64,000 nt of DNA from Atherix ibis (taxonomy: Eukaryota; Arthropoda; Insecta; Diptera; Athericidae). A program made the translations under genes and the position numbers. Positions 48,060-60,502 of the stretch are shown here, one piece after another (within the stretch, counting starts at the first letter, position 1; every line of letters starts with the position of its first letter). The notes beneath the pieces were generated by a model. That model searched no databases, had not been told where the DNA came from, and saw only the letters and a program-made list of their open reading frames with translations. The stretch is taken from positions 9,385,811-9,449,810 of the forward strand of contig OY282605.1 of the NCBI GenBank assembly GCA_958298945.1. Direction: 5' to 3'.

Positions 48060-49880
48060 TTAATAATAAGTTTTTATTGTATTTTTCTTCCATTTATTCT
48101 CTGTGAAATAAGTTTTTGAAAAAACAATCACTGCATTGTTGCAGCAGATGGCGCTGATCAGAATATTATTAGTTCTGATCAGCGCCATCTGTTGTTTTTT
48201 AGTACAAATTAAAAAACTGAAAAAAATTTTCCAATACATTTTGACTTCTTTTCAGAAATATTACAAAATAATAATACCATTCAGGACTGGATCTCTGGTA
48301 TAACAGCAGTTATCTACAAAGACTGCAAGTCAGTTAAGTTTAATGGGATTAGCTGAGCGATCAACTTTAATGTCGATTGATATTTTAATTACCAAAGATT
48401 TATCATAAAATAGAGCTGCTTCATACGTGAATACAATTCTGTACTCCAGATTATGGAGCATCGAAGCCATTAAATATTTATTTCGGATTCATTAAATATT
48501 TTTATGAGCATCGAACCCGTTAAATATTTCTAGGCAAATTAATGGGTCGGTATTTGCTTTTTTACATCTGCTCAAAGATTGTTTTTTATTTTTCTTCCAT
48601 TTTTCTCTCTGAAATGAGTTTTGAGCACGATTATTGCAACAGATGGCGCTGATTAATTTCAGTATAAATTGTTCTGATCAGGGCCATTTGTTGTTTTGTA
48701 GTCCAAATAAAAAAAAGTTCAATTTTCTCTCCCAAAAGTGTTACAAATATTTTGACTTCTTTTCAGAAATATTCGAAAATAATACAATTTGGCTATGCTT
48801 GGAGCTATCCGGGATTGGGTTTTTAGAACAATAACAAACAGCTACAAGGGCTGCAAGAAAATCGGTGAAAATAAGTTTAGTGCTGTTATTTGGAACTCCT
48901 AATAATAGAAAACTTTGCACTCAAAATTATAGAGCATCGAAGCTAGTAAATATTTTTTCGAACCCACTAAATATTTTTAGGAAGACATCGAACCCATTAA
49001 ATATTTCTAGGAAAAAGTTTGGTGGGTTAGTATTTGTTTTTTTTTAAATCTGCTTAAACAAAAGTTTTTATTTTTCTTCCATTTTTCTCTCTGAAATGAG
49101 TTTTGAAAACCAACGGCACGATTATTGCAACAGATGGCGCTGATTAATTTCAGTATTACTTGTTCTGATCAGGGCCATTTGTTGTTTTGTAGTCCAAATA
49201 AAAAAAATTCAATTTTCTCTCCCAAAAGTGTTATAAATATTTTGACTTCTTTTTGGAAATATTCGAAAATAATATAATTTGGCAGGCTATGCTGGGAGTT
49301 ATCCGGGATCAGGTCTCTGGAACAATAACAATTTGGAATTTTTGGATTATTTGGAACTCCGACTGCAATGCTGGCTGCTATTTTAATAGAGGATTTTGCA
49401 CTCAAAATTATAGAGCATCGATCGAAGCCATTTAATATTTTTTTGAACTTATTAAATATTTTTAGGAAGACATCGAACCCACTAATTATTTGTAGGGAAA
49501 GAGTTGGTGGGTTATTATTTGCTTTTTTAAATCTGCTTAAATGTAAGTTTTTATTTTTCTTCCATTATTCTCTCTGAAACTAGTTTTTCTGGATTTTTTT
49601 GAATATATACATTAGTAGTTCTGGTCAGCGCCATCTGTTGTTTTCTAGTACAAATAAAGAAAGGGTCCACTAGGGAAAAATTATTGCAAATATTTTAACT
49701 CATTTTGAAAATAATACAATTTAGCAGGCTCGCTATCCACAACTGTATCTCTGTAAAAAACAACAAATAACAACAAAGGCTGCAAAGTAACCGTTGAAAA
49801 TTAGTTCTGGTTCAGCGCCATCTGTTGTTTTCTAGTGCAATTATAGAAAAAAAAATCAATTTTCTTACCCAAAAATATTG
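48060..49880. repeat. Tandem array, ~480-510-bp unit, about four copies with AGATGGCGC motifs
   Basis: The landmark TTTTTCTTCCATT at about 48080, 48589, 49072 and 49553 marks successive units (steps about 509, 483 and 481). Each unit has CAGATGGCGCTG and/or its complement, then TTGTTGTTTT-TAGT, AAATAAAAAAA and CTCTCCCAAAAGTGTTA. AGATGGCGC is exact at 48146, 48182 (complement), 48641, 49132, 49628 (complement) and 49815 (complement). 'TTATAGAGCATCGA' recurs. The unit may itself be a transposon fragment, but no termini or protein relic are evident. Confidence 0.83.
48142..48194. repeat. 22-bp inverted repeat (hairpin) with AGATGGCGC in both arms
   Basis: The arms 48142-48163 and 48173-48194 match with one mismatch and are separated by nine bases. 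The core reads AGATGGCGCTGATCAGAA. Confidence 0.93.
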
Positions 49881-52640
49881 CAAATATTTTGACTTCTTTT
49901 CGGAAATAATCAAAAATTATCGGACATTATTTGAAAATAACCATTTTATTCTTATTTCTTCAAATGAAAAATCGCAAATTTTACGAGTAAATATTTATAA
50001 TTTTTTTGGAAATTCCGCAAATATTGGATTAAACTTTTCAGTGTTAAACTATTTATAATATTTCGAAGCAATACAAAATTGTATTAGAATTTTTTATGAT
50101 TGGAGCGCAGCTATTTGATTCTAAATTTATCCAAAATTTATTCCTTTTGTTTGTGTCGAAATTATTCTGGAATCAAATTTTCGATATTTTCTTTGCGATT
50201 CCAATCGAATTTCATGATTTGATTGACTTACTCATTGTAGAATTTCTATTGAAATTTTCACATTTTCTTTAATAACAAATTTAAAATGAAAATTATTTTC
50301 CACTTGCCTGCCGATTGATGAGGTTAAAGAGTCCGTGGCAGTACGATCGTGATGGCCATTGATCGGATTGTTTTGTAGACGCTTATGTGCGTCAGCGCTG
50401 GGGCTTTGCAGCTCATTTGCCTATTTTTGTAAGATTGAATGGCTATAAAATTGTCTGGAACTGTTTTATTCTTAAATACATTGTCGGAGTCTGCGTTTCC
50501 ATGGCTTAGAAGAAACTATTCTTGCTTGAGCAAAGGTACTTTTCCGTAAAACTTAGTCATTCTACTCGATCTTGATTGCTTAAGTGTTTTCGTGATCTTC
50601 AAAGCCCTTTCACAAAACTAGACCCAAGTTGTGAAGATTCTTTTTCGTCTGCCCGAATAGAGAGTATCGGTTTCTTCTTGCTGTGCAGATGATATCACAA
50701 TTATTTCTGCAATTCATGTTAATCATAATTATGGTATATAAAGATGACGAAGTTGATTTTCGTTGGTACCATCTCAAGTTGCTAGACTTTGAAATTATTT
50801 ATAATTTGAGAACTTTCTCTTTAACATTTTTCCCAAAATATTTCTTCTTGTCATTCTCGTTACTTTTCCAAAACAAAGAAAAAATTTTCTTACTTTCGAC
50901 TGATTTTCTTTTCCTTTTTCCATATAATTATCGTCATTGTTATTTTTGCTTTTTTTTTTTTTTTAAAGTAATTCGTAGAAACCTTGAATATTACCTAGGA
51001 AAAAAAAACTTTTCTATAGAAATTTTCCTGAATTTTTCCTTCACGTTCTTAGACGTATTTGGTCTGAATCATAATCAAACGAAATTGGTTTCGCTGATAT
51101 ATAAATGGCCTGATAGACAACCAGATTTCCGCACGCCATTTTTTGCTTTTTCTATGTTTACAAATAAAATTTCACTTTTCCATATTGTGGAAAAGAACCT
51201 TTCAATTTTCCAAAACTGGAATAAATCTGATAGGAAAAAAACCGGAACTGACGAATATTCTGCAAAACGTTTTTCCAATATTCCAAATGCCATCTTCTGA
51301 TATTAGTCATGGAGTTTTCCCACAATTTTCTTACATTTCGCCCTTTACCCGTTGTGGAAGACACCTCACCAGTGAGGGTGGAGTGTGCTCGTATAAAAAT
51401 AATTAAATGACGCATAGTATCACATTGCCCAGTTAGTCTAGAGGGGGAGGCATTTTCTTTTCGATCTGAACGGATAAATTTTTTTTCTTTTATAAACAAA
51501 AACAATTTTTTTTGTTGCTGATTATTTTTGAAACTTGAAATTAATCGATTCTTATTAAAAGATTTTGTTTTTTTTTAATTAAAAAGAATTTATTTTTGTA
51601 GATTTCGTAATGTTTTAGGAAAATTGACTGAGAATAGTTAGTATTAAAAGGCGAGGAAAGGAATTTTCTTAATTTTAAATTTTTCTAGATGAATTTTGGC
51701 CTTTCAAATTTTAGCTTTAAATTTTGTACGTTAATTATTAATTATTTATAGGGAAAATACGCACGAAGCTTTTTTTTATTGTCGGTTAGACACAATATTA
51801 CGGATCGCCAACGACCATAAAGTTTGGTATATGCCCAATTAGCGCCATAGTTTGACTTGTTATGGATTTCGCCAGCTCTTATTTTTAACCTCTACCTCCT
51901 TTTTGATTCAATGCCTAAATTTTGCTACTTTTCGTGAATCCCAGTCTGTTTTTTTCAAGTGGCCGCAGGTTGCCAAATATACTATCTTCTGCTAAAACGA
52001 AAAAAGGCATCAAGCAATCTATCCGTCAAATCCTTAACAGTGAGCAGTCTTATCAGTAGGCTCGCCTCGTCATATATCTTGCACTTCTATCTGTAAGCAA
52101 TTACAAGCTTCATACCCTAAACCTGTACTATCAGCGGCAGTAATACCACCCGCAGAATATCTGATATCTCTCAGCACCTGTCCTAAGACTGTACCCGCGA
52201 TGTAAGTATTAAGCCACAGCCACCACGCTTTAGCAGAAGGCATGCCATCTTGGTCGGGTACGGCTGATTAAGCACCCTGGGGTTCCCGACTCCCGTGGTA
52301 CCACTTACAAGAAATCTTGTAAATTCCAGGCACTGCTAGGCCGGCTCACGTACACGGGTTCGCCAAGACCCGAAGGCACATCTGGTATTTATCATTTTCT
52401 GATCGTTCTCCCAGAAGAAACCCTCTTGCGGAAACCGATACCTACTATTTTTAACCCTCTAAAACCCACCTCCTAAGCATGAGCGGGGTGTCATCTTATT
52501 AGATCTACTTACCATCGCTTTAGGTATACGTCGACGACCTATGACTGAGAAAGTTTGGCAACTTTGAAAATTTTTTCATGTGGGAGGAAAAGAAACAGCA
52601 GCCGAATCACTTTCAGCGCCGTTTATCATCCTCAATGGTC
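49881..52640. other. Spacer with one long T-rich open frame; G+C rises toward the LINE relic
   Basis: The plus-strand frame 50683-51300 (205 codons) is long for this composition but Phe/Leu/Lys-rich, without a recognised domain. A neighbouring frame near 50684 reads 'CADDITIIS', which resembles a reverse transcriptase YADD box, but nothing around it supports that. From about 51950 the sequence becomes G+C-richer and probably belongs to the degraded LINE that follows; I could not match it to a protein. Confidence 0.4.
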
Positions 52641-53444
52641 CCCGGTAAGAAGACGCAGTTTGAGGCATTCTCATTGATCTGGCGCTGGAAAGAGTTATTC
52701 GTGACTTAGGGGTAAGCATCAGAGTTATCATCCTCATTTGGTCTGCCCAAAATTAAGCACATAATACCATTATGTACCGATCAGAAAGAGCTGTACTGAG
52801 ACCTTCGTGAAAATTGAAGCGTCGGCATGGCAGCAGCGTCAGCGTCGAAGACCAGACTAATTAGCACTAGTCGCATGGGATTTTATAGCTTTGAAAGATA
52901 CTTTTCCTACTTGGGGTCAAGGGTTGCAGGTGTAAACAACATTCCGGCTGAAATCTGCGCACAACAGCTGGCAGACCACAGATCCTATTTCAGTCAGTCT
53001 AAATTATTTCGCTAAAAACTAGGGCACTAGTCTTGTCAATCCTCTTGTACGCTGCGCAAACTTGGGTTGTCAGTAAAAACTATTGCGAATTCTTGTCCGC
53101 ATTTGAGAGAAGAAATCCTTCGGATTTGAGAGGCGAATCGTTCGAAGAATTTTGGGGCCTCTCCCCCTATATGATGATGGACGATTGATTCCGGAGCCTT
53201 TTTAACGACGATAAAAATTAAGAATAAAATTAATTTCAATAGACTGTGGTGGGATGGGCACTTAAACCGTATGGATGAGGAAGATCCTGCACGGAAAGTC
53301 TGCAGTGGTTCCCCTGAGGACGAGTTAGGTCCTCCTTTCGATGGAGTGACGGTGTTAGCCAGGACACTAAAAAATATGTTGGGAGTGTCGAAGTGGAAGA
53401 ACACAGTGCGAAGCTGGGACATCTGGATTCCTTTGATTCAGTAA
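52641..53444 (+). pseudogene. 3' part of a LINE reverse transcriptase, degenerate
   Basis: The plus strand holds a series of blocks in changing frames typical of the C-terminal half of a non-LTR retrotransposon polyprotein. They are 'IDLALERVIRDLGVSIR' at 52673; 'SFERYFSYLGSRVAGVNN' and 'AEICAQQLADHRSYFS' at about 52886-53000; and 'LWWDGHLNRMDEEDPARK' at about 53244, followed by 'LGVSKWKNTVRSWDIW' and TAA at 53442. Such elements normally read 'YLGS.VT.DN..S.EI..RI..A.R.YF' and 'RWAGH..RM....P.RK' here. The YADD active-site box is not preserved. The clade cannot be set by eye. Composition is G+C-richer than the flanks. Confidence 0.8.
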
Positions 53445-54744
53445 GCCTAGACCAGACTCCTGATTGAAAACCATCCTCAGATATTACAATACTTCACGGG
53501 GAGTAGACTGGTATTCTGGGTGGGATAATCAGTTATTCACCTATTATTTTAAATAGTTTTTAATTTTCTAATAATAATAAGGTGATGTTATTGCTGTATG
53601 TGGGAGGGGTGAGGGGTGTAAGGGGGTATTTATTTTATAATACTTGTTCAGTCAAGCTTTTGTTGTATTAAAAAAAAATACTTGTGCTTTGAATAATAAA
53701 AATACTTACAATTAAAAATGGTTTTTGTGTTTTTTTTAGTTTCTTCTTAAATTTTAATTATTCAACAATAAATAAATAAAAACAAAACAACACAAAATAT
53801 ACATCAACACCGGAAATTAAAAGTATTTACGACAAAAAAAGAAGAAGAAGAAAATTACAATTCATCATCGTTTATTATGTATTATCAATTCTATGGCACA
53901 GTTTTGTGGAAAGTTTTGTATTGGAATAATTACAATATATGCCACCTGGTTATGGTGGTGATAAAATTAAATAAGAAAATTTCCCGTAAGAGTTTGGAGG
54001 TGTTGAACGCGGCGAAGGGGTAAATATTCCATAATATAATCAGCTGATAGATACTGACCCTGTAGATAGTAGCTGTTATTTTGGTAATCTTATCAGAGCT
54101 TTGGTGTTTTTTTGCATTTTCAAAATGTCAATATTTAGTTTGAATATTTATAAATAAAAATCACATAAGCTAAATACGTTGGGCAGACAATCTCTATTTC
54201 TACACTCGTCACTTTTGTAGATTTCGCGTTGCACAATTTCTTTTTCGATATTAAACATTTTCCAGTAGTAAAACGATCGTCGTCGTGCTAGTTAGAATAA
54301 TCGTTTTCCGATAGCGGAAACGCCACAAGAATTTCTGATGATTGTTTTAATGGGTTCTTTAAACTTTATATATTTTTATAGAAACTCTTTTTAACGTATT
54401 CAGCAGTTTATTTTCGTTTCATTTCCTTTTCACTTGGAACAGCCTTTATTGGCTTCTCCGCATTCAGTGTTTTAGTGTTTCAGAAATTTTTTCTTTTATT
54501 TCCATTTACGCTGATATTATATTCTTAGGTGGTGGTCTGGCCCCATTTAACCTCAAAAATCAAAGTGAATTTCCGTTAATGATCGATCGATCAATTTAGT
54601 CGGTGGTGTTTCCTTTCGAATTACGGATGGAATCGAAGAATATCATTTAAAATGGCATAGTTTGATGGTGGTTTTTTTTTACTTTTTTTTTTTTATTTGC
54701 TTACTTAAATTATATTGAAATTTAAAAAAATATATATATACTAA
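53445..54744. other. A+T-rich spacer, no gene recognised
   Basis: Sequence after the LINE relic has no clear poly(A) tail or target duplication. No gene is recognised. Confidence 0.45.
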
Positions 54745-55145
54745 AAACTACGATTAAAATGATCGAATATCGACAAAAAAAATGACATATCAGCTGTTGA
54801 AAAACGAAAATTTCCAATCGAGAATATCAAATATCGAAACGGATTGATTAGTGTTTGAATCATCGAGTATCGAAATGGACTAATTTTCTGGAATTGAACC
54901 ATTTTTTGTTTTTGTTTGTTTTTGTTTTTATTTTTAAAGTTCTTTTTTTTGCTCTTACAATGATTAAGAAAAGCAAACAAAATTAAATGCTAAAAATACG
55001 ATTAAAAGGATCGAAAATCGAAAAAAATGACATATCAGCTGTTTGAAAACGAAAATTTACAATCGAGGATAGAGAATCGGATACTAAATATTGACTATGG
55101 AATTTGGTTAGTTTTTGAATGATCGAGTATCGAATTGAACTTATT
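54745..55145. repeat. Two diverged copies of a ~145-bp segment rich in ATCGA words
   Basis: 'ATGACATATCAGCTGTT' followed by 'GAAAACGAAAATTT-CAATCGAG' occurs at about 54780 and 55027, about 246 bp apart. Both copies contain repeated ATCGAATATCGA-like words and 'TTTTTGAATGATCGAGTATCGA'. The pair is direct, not inverted. Origin unknown. Confidence 0.8.
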
Positions 55146-57112
55146 TTGGTGTGAATCGAAAAATTTCTAGTGCACATCGACTGTGAGTCTTGTTTTAGTT
55201 GTTTTTTTTTTTTGTTTTTGTTATGATAAATGTGCGTGCATAAATAAAAATTATCTGATTAAATACTAACAAGCTATAAATAATGTTTGAAAAAAAAAAC
55301 GGGGAAAATTTTTGTAAAAATATCAGAAAATTGATGAAGACACTCTACTTCTTACACGATCTATTGAGTGGAGTGTCTTTTAGCAATTTTCTGAGTCAGT
55401 CTTTCGAGATATTGAAATTGTGGTGCGCCATCATTTCCTTTTTCAAAAGTGAACATTTATTTACGACTTTAAGTTCGAATTTAGTTTTTTTTCTTCTTCT
55501 TGTGATTGACAGAAGAAAATATTTTCGGAAATATCCATCGATAATTGGTTGGATCGGTGTGTAAAAGGGATATTAAAAGTCAGTGAAAATTTCTTGGAGA
55601 AATAATTTTTCTGCTGCGTGGAAAATCTTACTTTAGATTCAATCGAGTATTCCTATCAGTTGAGTATGTCTCTCCGAGCGCTAAGGGGAACAATTAATCG
55701 ATCTCGAACACGTGCAATTAAATCGTGATGTTCTACTTACGCCTACTAAATTTACCATAAATATGGTAATCGCCCAAAAAAAAAATTCTCCAATTCTCCA
55801 AGTATTTGGAAACGTGTCATATTTTTAAAAAGACCTTAAAAAAGTGAATTTATTTTGTGTGTGTGTGTGTCCATCTGTGGCATGGACACTTTTGATTATT
55901 AAATTTGAAATTATTCATATTTCCCGCCACAATTAAGTCAATTTTTTTTTTATTGTCAATTAAATTTTTTTTTTGATATTTGTGCAAAAATGAGTTGTTG
56001 TGTTGCAAAAATGAGTTGTTGTGTTTTTTTTCTGAGTTTCCCTTTCCGAAATAAGTGAAATTGTAGCTTTTACTTGTCGTTTTTGATCATAAATAATCGA
56101 AAGAGAAACTGATCAGTTTGAATAATTTACTATTTACAATTAAATATTAATTGAAAAAAAAAATCAACTTGAAATTATTATGGACATTTACATTGTTGGT
56201 AAATAAATGAACTGTTTGGGAGGTAAAACTCATTTGAAAATCTCCGATCTTATCCAATGAAAATGAAGTTTTTCTTTTTTTATTCAATAAGTTATATGTA
56301 CGCTCAAGTGAAATTGATTATTTAATATTTTAAATTTTTGAATGCTTTCATAATTCGATTATGATCGTAATTTCGCCCTAAAAAGCTTTTATGCCATTTT
56401 GTGTAAAAAAATTTCTTGTTGGGGCTTGTCTTTTTTTTTGAAGTGTTTATTAAGTACCTCGTTTAATAGAGTTTTTTCTCTCTAATATTTTTTCTTCTAT
56501 TAAAAATCATTAGAAAACTGATAAGAGGAGTGTTTTTATAATTTTTTTTTCTTATTATTATAAAATAATAATAAGAAAGTAGCGTGGTGAGAAGATATTT
56601 TTATAAATAATTTTTGATGAGTTCTCCCATAGGCCTCTTAAACTGTAACTATCGAAAAAGAAAAGATAATTATTATCAGTTGATAATTTGTATATTATCA
56701 GTTGTAAATTTTGTACTCTTTTCACATGAAATGAATTTTTCTTTGTTTTTATTGGTTTTTTTTTTTTTTTGATAAAGAAAATAATTGTTTTAGTTAACAA
56801 TTAGTTTGTGCTGATAAGAATATGTAATTATCTTTTATCGTAAAATAATGGCTGTAAAAAAAAACAATCCTTAAATACTTGAGAAAACCTTCTTGAATTT
56901 AAAGATATTTTTTCTAATTTTCTTTCAAATTTTTAAGCGTTATCATATAATTATTGTCGTTATTATTTATTAAAAAAATAATAAAAAATGCCAATAAAAT
57001 TGATTAGTTTGTTTACTAATAAATAACTTACTTTACATTAGTTTGTTTACTAATAAATAACTTACTTTAAAATTTTTTTTTTTTTTAAATTTAGAAATCA
57101 ATTAATTAATGG
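55146..57112. other. A+T-rich spacer with small duplications
   Basis: A (GT)n run lies near 55855-55870. A 21-bp direct duplication (AAAAATGAGTTGTTGTGTT) lies near 55985-56027, and a 34-bp unit is present twice at about 57003-57070 (ATTAGTTTGTTTACTAATAA). No gene recognised. Confidence 0.5.
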
Positions 57113-59024
57113 TTATCGAATTTATGCTTCAAAAAGTGTAGTTAAATAAGACACACTTGAAATTATGCATGGAATATAACATTATTCAGATAGGCTCCTT
57201 GCAGGGCTCGATCCTTTTGAGCTGGTATTTTAAGACTTTTTCGCTCATGTCAGGTTGAAATTTGGCTATTGCTTAACAGATGTTAGGTTTTAAATAGTGT
57301 AAAGTTTGAAAATTGTTTGTGTAAACATGATATTTTGCGAGGTCAGACAAAAAAAAGTCAAACAGTATCAAATAATACGATCTTGGAGGCCAATTGATAT
57401 AACCACATTTGTGAACTATGCGTCATGAAAGCTTTTCGTGCATTGAAGCCAAAATTTGTCGTGTTAAATGGTTTGTGGTAGTGTGTTGCTGAAACCACAT
57501 ATGCTTCTGATTAAAATCTTCAAGTTTGGCCAAAAAAAAGTGGGTTATTTTACGACTAAAGCACTCAGAACTGACGTTAATGGTCTCCCATCCCTCATTT
57601 CCAAAGAAATTTGGGATGATGTCACCTTTAGAGTCCCAATAATTTTCCTGATTGTGAGTTTTTAGAGTCCCAAAATTTTTTGCTGAACATATCCACTAAG
57701 TAAAAAATGAGCCTCATATCGGCTGAAAATTTTGAGCTAAACGTGGCTACGGAAAGTTTTTTGCAGAAAGTTTTTTTTCGCGGATACAATGGCTTCTTGT
57801 GGATTATCAGAGCCTCATATACAGCAATTTAGAAAAATTAGCCACATTGCTCATGTCAGGCTAAAATTTGGCCATAGCTTAACGAATGTTGGGTTTTGAG
57901 TACTCTAAAGTTTGAGGATTGTTTGTGTAAACATGATATTTTGCGAGGTCAGACAAAAAAAAAAGTTCAACAGCTTCAAATCGCACGATCTTGGGACCTA
58001 CTGATATCATTAGTTCTCGAAATTAAGCGTTCTGGAAGCTTTTCGCATAATGGAGCAAAAATTTATCTAGTGTGGTTTGTGACAGTGTGTTGCCGAAGCC
58101 ACATATTATTCTGATTAAAATTTTCAATTCCAGTCCAAAAAAGTCGGTTATTATACGACCATAGCACTCAGAATTGACGGTGACGGTCTTCCGTTCTTCA
58201 TTTTCAAAGAAATACGGGCTAATGATACCTTCAGACCAAAATTCACACCAAACAGTTATTTTTCCTGGATACAATGGCTATTCCAGAGTTACTGGTAGGT
58301 CTTTTGTTGTGCAAAAATTATTGGGGCTCTAAAAACCCACAATCAGCAATAATTTTGCCGGTTGTGGGTTTTTAGAGCCCCAAACATATTTGCTCAACAT
58401 ATTCAAAAAGTAAGAAGTGAACCTCATATAAAATTTTGAGCTAAACGTGTCTACAGCAGAATTACCATTTTTGCAGAAAGCCTTTTCTTACGCGGATACA
58501 ATGGCTTCTGCTCAGTCACTTGTGGATTATCAGAGCCTCATATACAGACGCTGAAGAAAATTTCAAAAAAGTTACAATTTTTACACATTGAAAATTCTTA
58601 TAAGTTTAACGACATTGTTTGGTGCTTAAACAATCGATAATTTTTAAATGGCAAGCCAAATTACTGATCAAATACCACCTCAAAAGATATGCTATGACAG
58701 GGCTGTCAAATAACAAGGTTGTACTTTCCGAATCATGATAATTCTGTAATTAAAAATTATTAGACCAAACTACACATCAGACTATTTTCGATGATACAAT
58801 AGCTTCCCAACAGTCACTTGTGGGTTTTCAGAGCCCAATATATGGCAAATTAGCTACCACCAAAGGAGAAATGACCCTCATTGCAGAAGAAGATTTTCCG
58901 TGAAACGTGGCTAACTCATTTAAAAATTTAAAACTAAACAAATCCTAGCAAATATGACGTAAATGTTTGACAGCTGTCAAATGATAGGGCTGTACTTTCC
59001 CAAATACAAAATGAATAACTCGTT
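57113..59024 (-). mobile_element. Rearranged composite of DD41D transposon fragments
   Basis: The left end (57112, GGTTATCGAATTTATGCTTC) is the inverted 3' terminus. The right end near 59024 has TTTGACAGCTGTCAAA at 58966-58981 and 'CCAAATACAAAATGAATAAC'. On the minus strand near 57530-57360 a long block survives: 'KLEDFNQKHMWFQQHTTT' to 'INWPPRSYYLILFDFF' with one stop. The second catalytic Asp is His, the third Asp is kept, and 41 residues lie between them, which supports the DD41D label. Another block, 'PGKITVWCEFWSEGIIS' then 'VTVNSECYGRIITDFF', lies at about 58266-58130. A perfect 22-bp hairpin occupies 58321-58383. Block order parallels the composite at 36.9-38.0 kb. Confidence 0.8.
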
Positions 59025-60205
59025 ATAATAGATAAGTTAAAAATATAACAAACCAGAATACAGTGGATTAAAATTTTTACTTTAATTTTTATTAATTTTA
59101 CTTGTTAAGTTTTCGGTTTCTAGTGCTAAAGGACCACTTTAATCAAGCTGTCATGGCGATCGTAAATGACCACAGACTTAAGATAGTCTGTCTTTCTATG
59201 TTTTGCTTATAATTTTTCTAATTAAAAACTAATTCTGGTTTTACTTACCGTTATTAGTTACTACTTTGATGAGAAATATCTTCATTATAATTTCTAAAAA
59301 ATAATAATAATAATAATTTCCCAGCAATTAGAAGAGTTTAAATGTGAACTTGTCATGTCATTTTGCCTCTCCAATAAAAAAAAAACTAATTTAAAAAAAC
59401 TGAATTGGACAATTACAATTTATTTCTAATAAAAACGACAGTCCACCAACGAGATTACATGAAAATTCAAAAACTTTTACTTTCATTATCAGCAAGTGCA
59501 GAACGGAGAGCAATTCCTTCATTAAAAACTAGAAATTAGAAATTGAAAATTGAAAATGAAAACTAAAAACTTAAGAAGTGGGGAAATATTAAAAATTACA
59601 AATTTTAATGTTTAGTAAAAAAAAAACACATCGTGTCTGTAAACACGATGGTAAGTCAGTCAACTTGGTCAGTTTTGATGATGGTTGCTACTTACTATCT
59701 AGCAATACGAGTTTAGGTTGAATTTCTTTTCTTTGATCATCGAAGATGAAACTTGCATAAAAATTGAAAAAAAAGAAGTTTTAGAAGTAGTTGGGGAAAA
59801 CTCTATATAAGCTCCATGGCCCCATGATGGATAGTAAATGATTAAATCGACTTGGAAAAGTATGTGAAATTGTGTACGATTAATGCGAAAAACCACTTTC
59901 ATTGCCAGCTTCTTAGAGTCAGCGGAGCCGAACTGGCTCTTGGGTAATCGTAAACTTGAAATGAAAAGATTGCTTATCCAACTGGTCATCAACAAGATTT
60001 GTTATCTTATTCATATTCAGTTGGTTAATGACCGACCATCTACCGATTATATCAACGTTAATTGCACATAATATATCTGACCGTCAAATTAAATGTTGTT
60101 CGTTGTGCCTCGCGTTACTGAACGTGTAAGATTGTTGCACCTAACGTTAGATCTTGCTTATGAAGAAAGACAAACAAAAAATAAAATGCCATCATAGCAC
60201 CTACC

Positions 60206-60247
<42 letters not shown>

Positions 60248-60502
60248 GTAATGATAATGATGATAGTAATCATATTTTTAGATAAATATTTACATAAATA
60301 ATAGTTAAATAGGGTTTTGGACTAAACTAATAAATATTATTGTCAAAAGTGCCTGCAGATCTACGGAAAAAAATCTTTTAAAAATTATTTTAAAAAAATA
60401 CTCTTGTAAAAAGTTTTAAAAATATGATAAACTTTTGGAAAATTTGTAGGCGGGAGTTTTCTTCGCTTTAAATTATTGATTATTTATGGAAATTTAAAAA
60501 TA
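59025..60502. other. A+T-rich spacer with (ATA)n microsatellite
   Basis: The (ATA/AAT)n run lies at 60206-60247. No gene is recognised; the 98-codon minus-strand frame at 59699-59995 shows no domain. Confidence 0.5.
60206..60247. repeat. (ATA)n microsatellite, about 14 repeats
   Basis: Uninterrupted trinucleotide run, passing into interrupted AGTAATGATAATGATG. Confidence 0.93.

Noticed and set aside
50684..50720. Reverse transcriptase YADD box ('CADDITIIS')
   Set aside because: Nothing upstream or downstream in that frame resembles a reverse transcriptase; likely chance.
53036..53422. 128-codon minus-strand frame
   Set aside because: It is the antisense of the LINE reverse transcriptase tail, which matches a known pattern on the plus strand.
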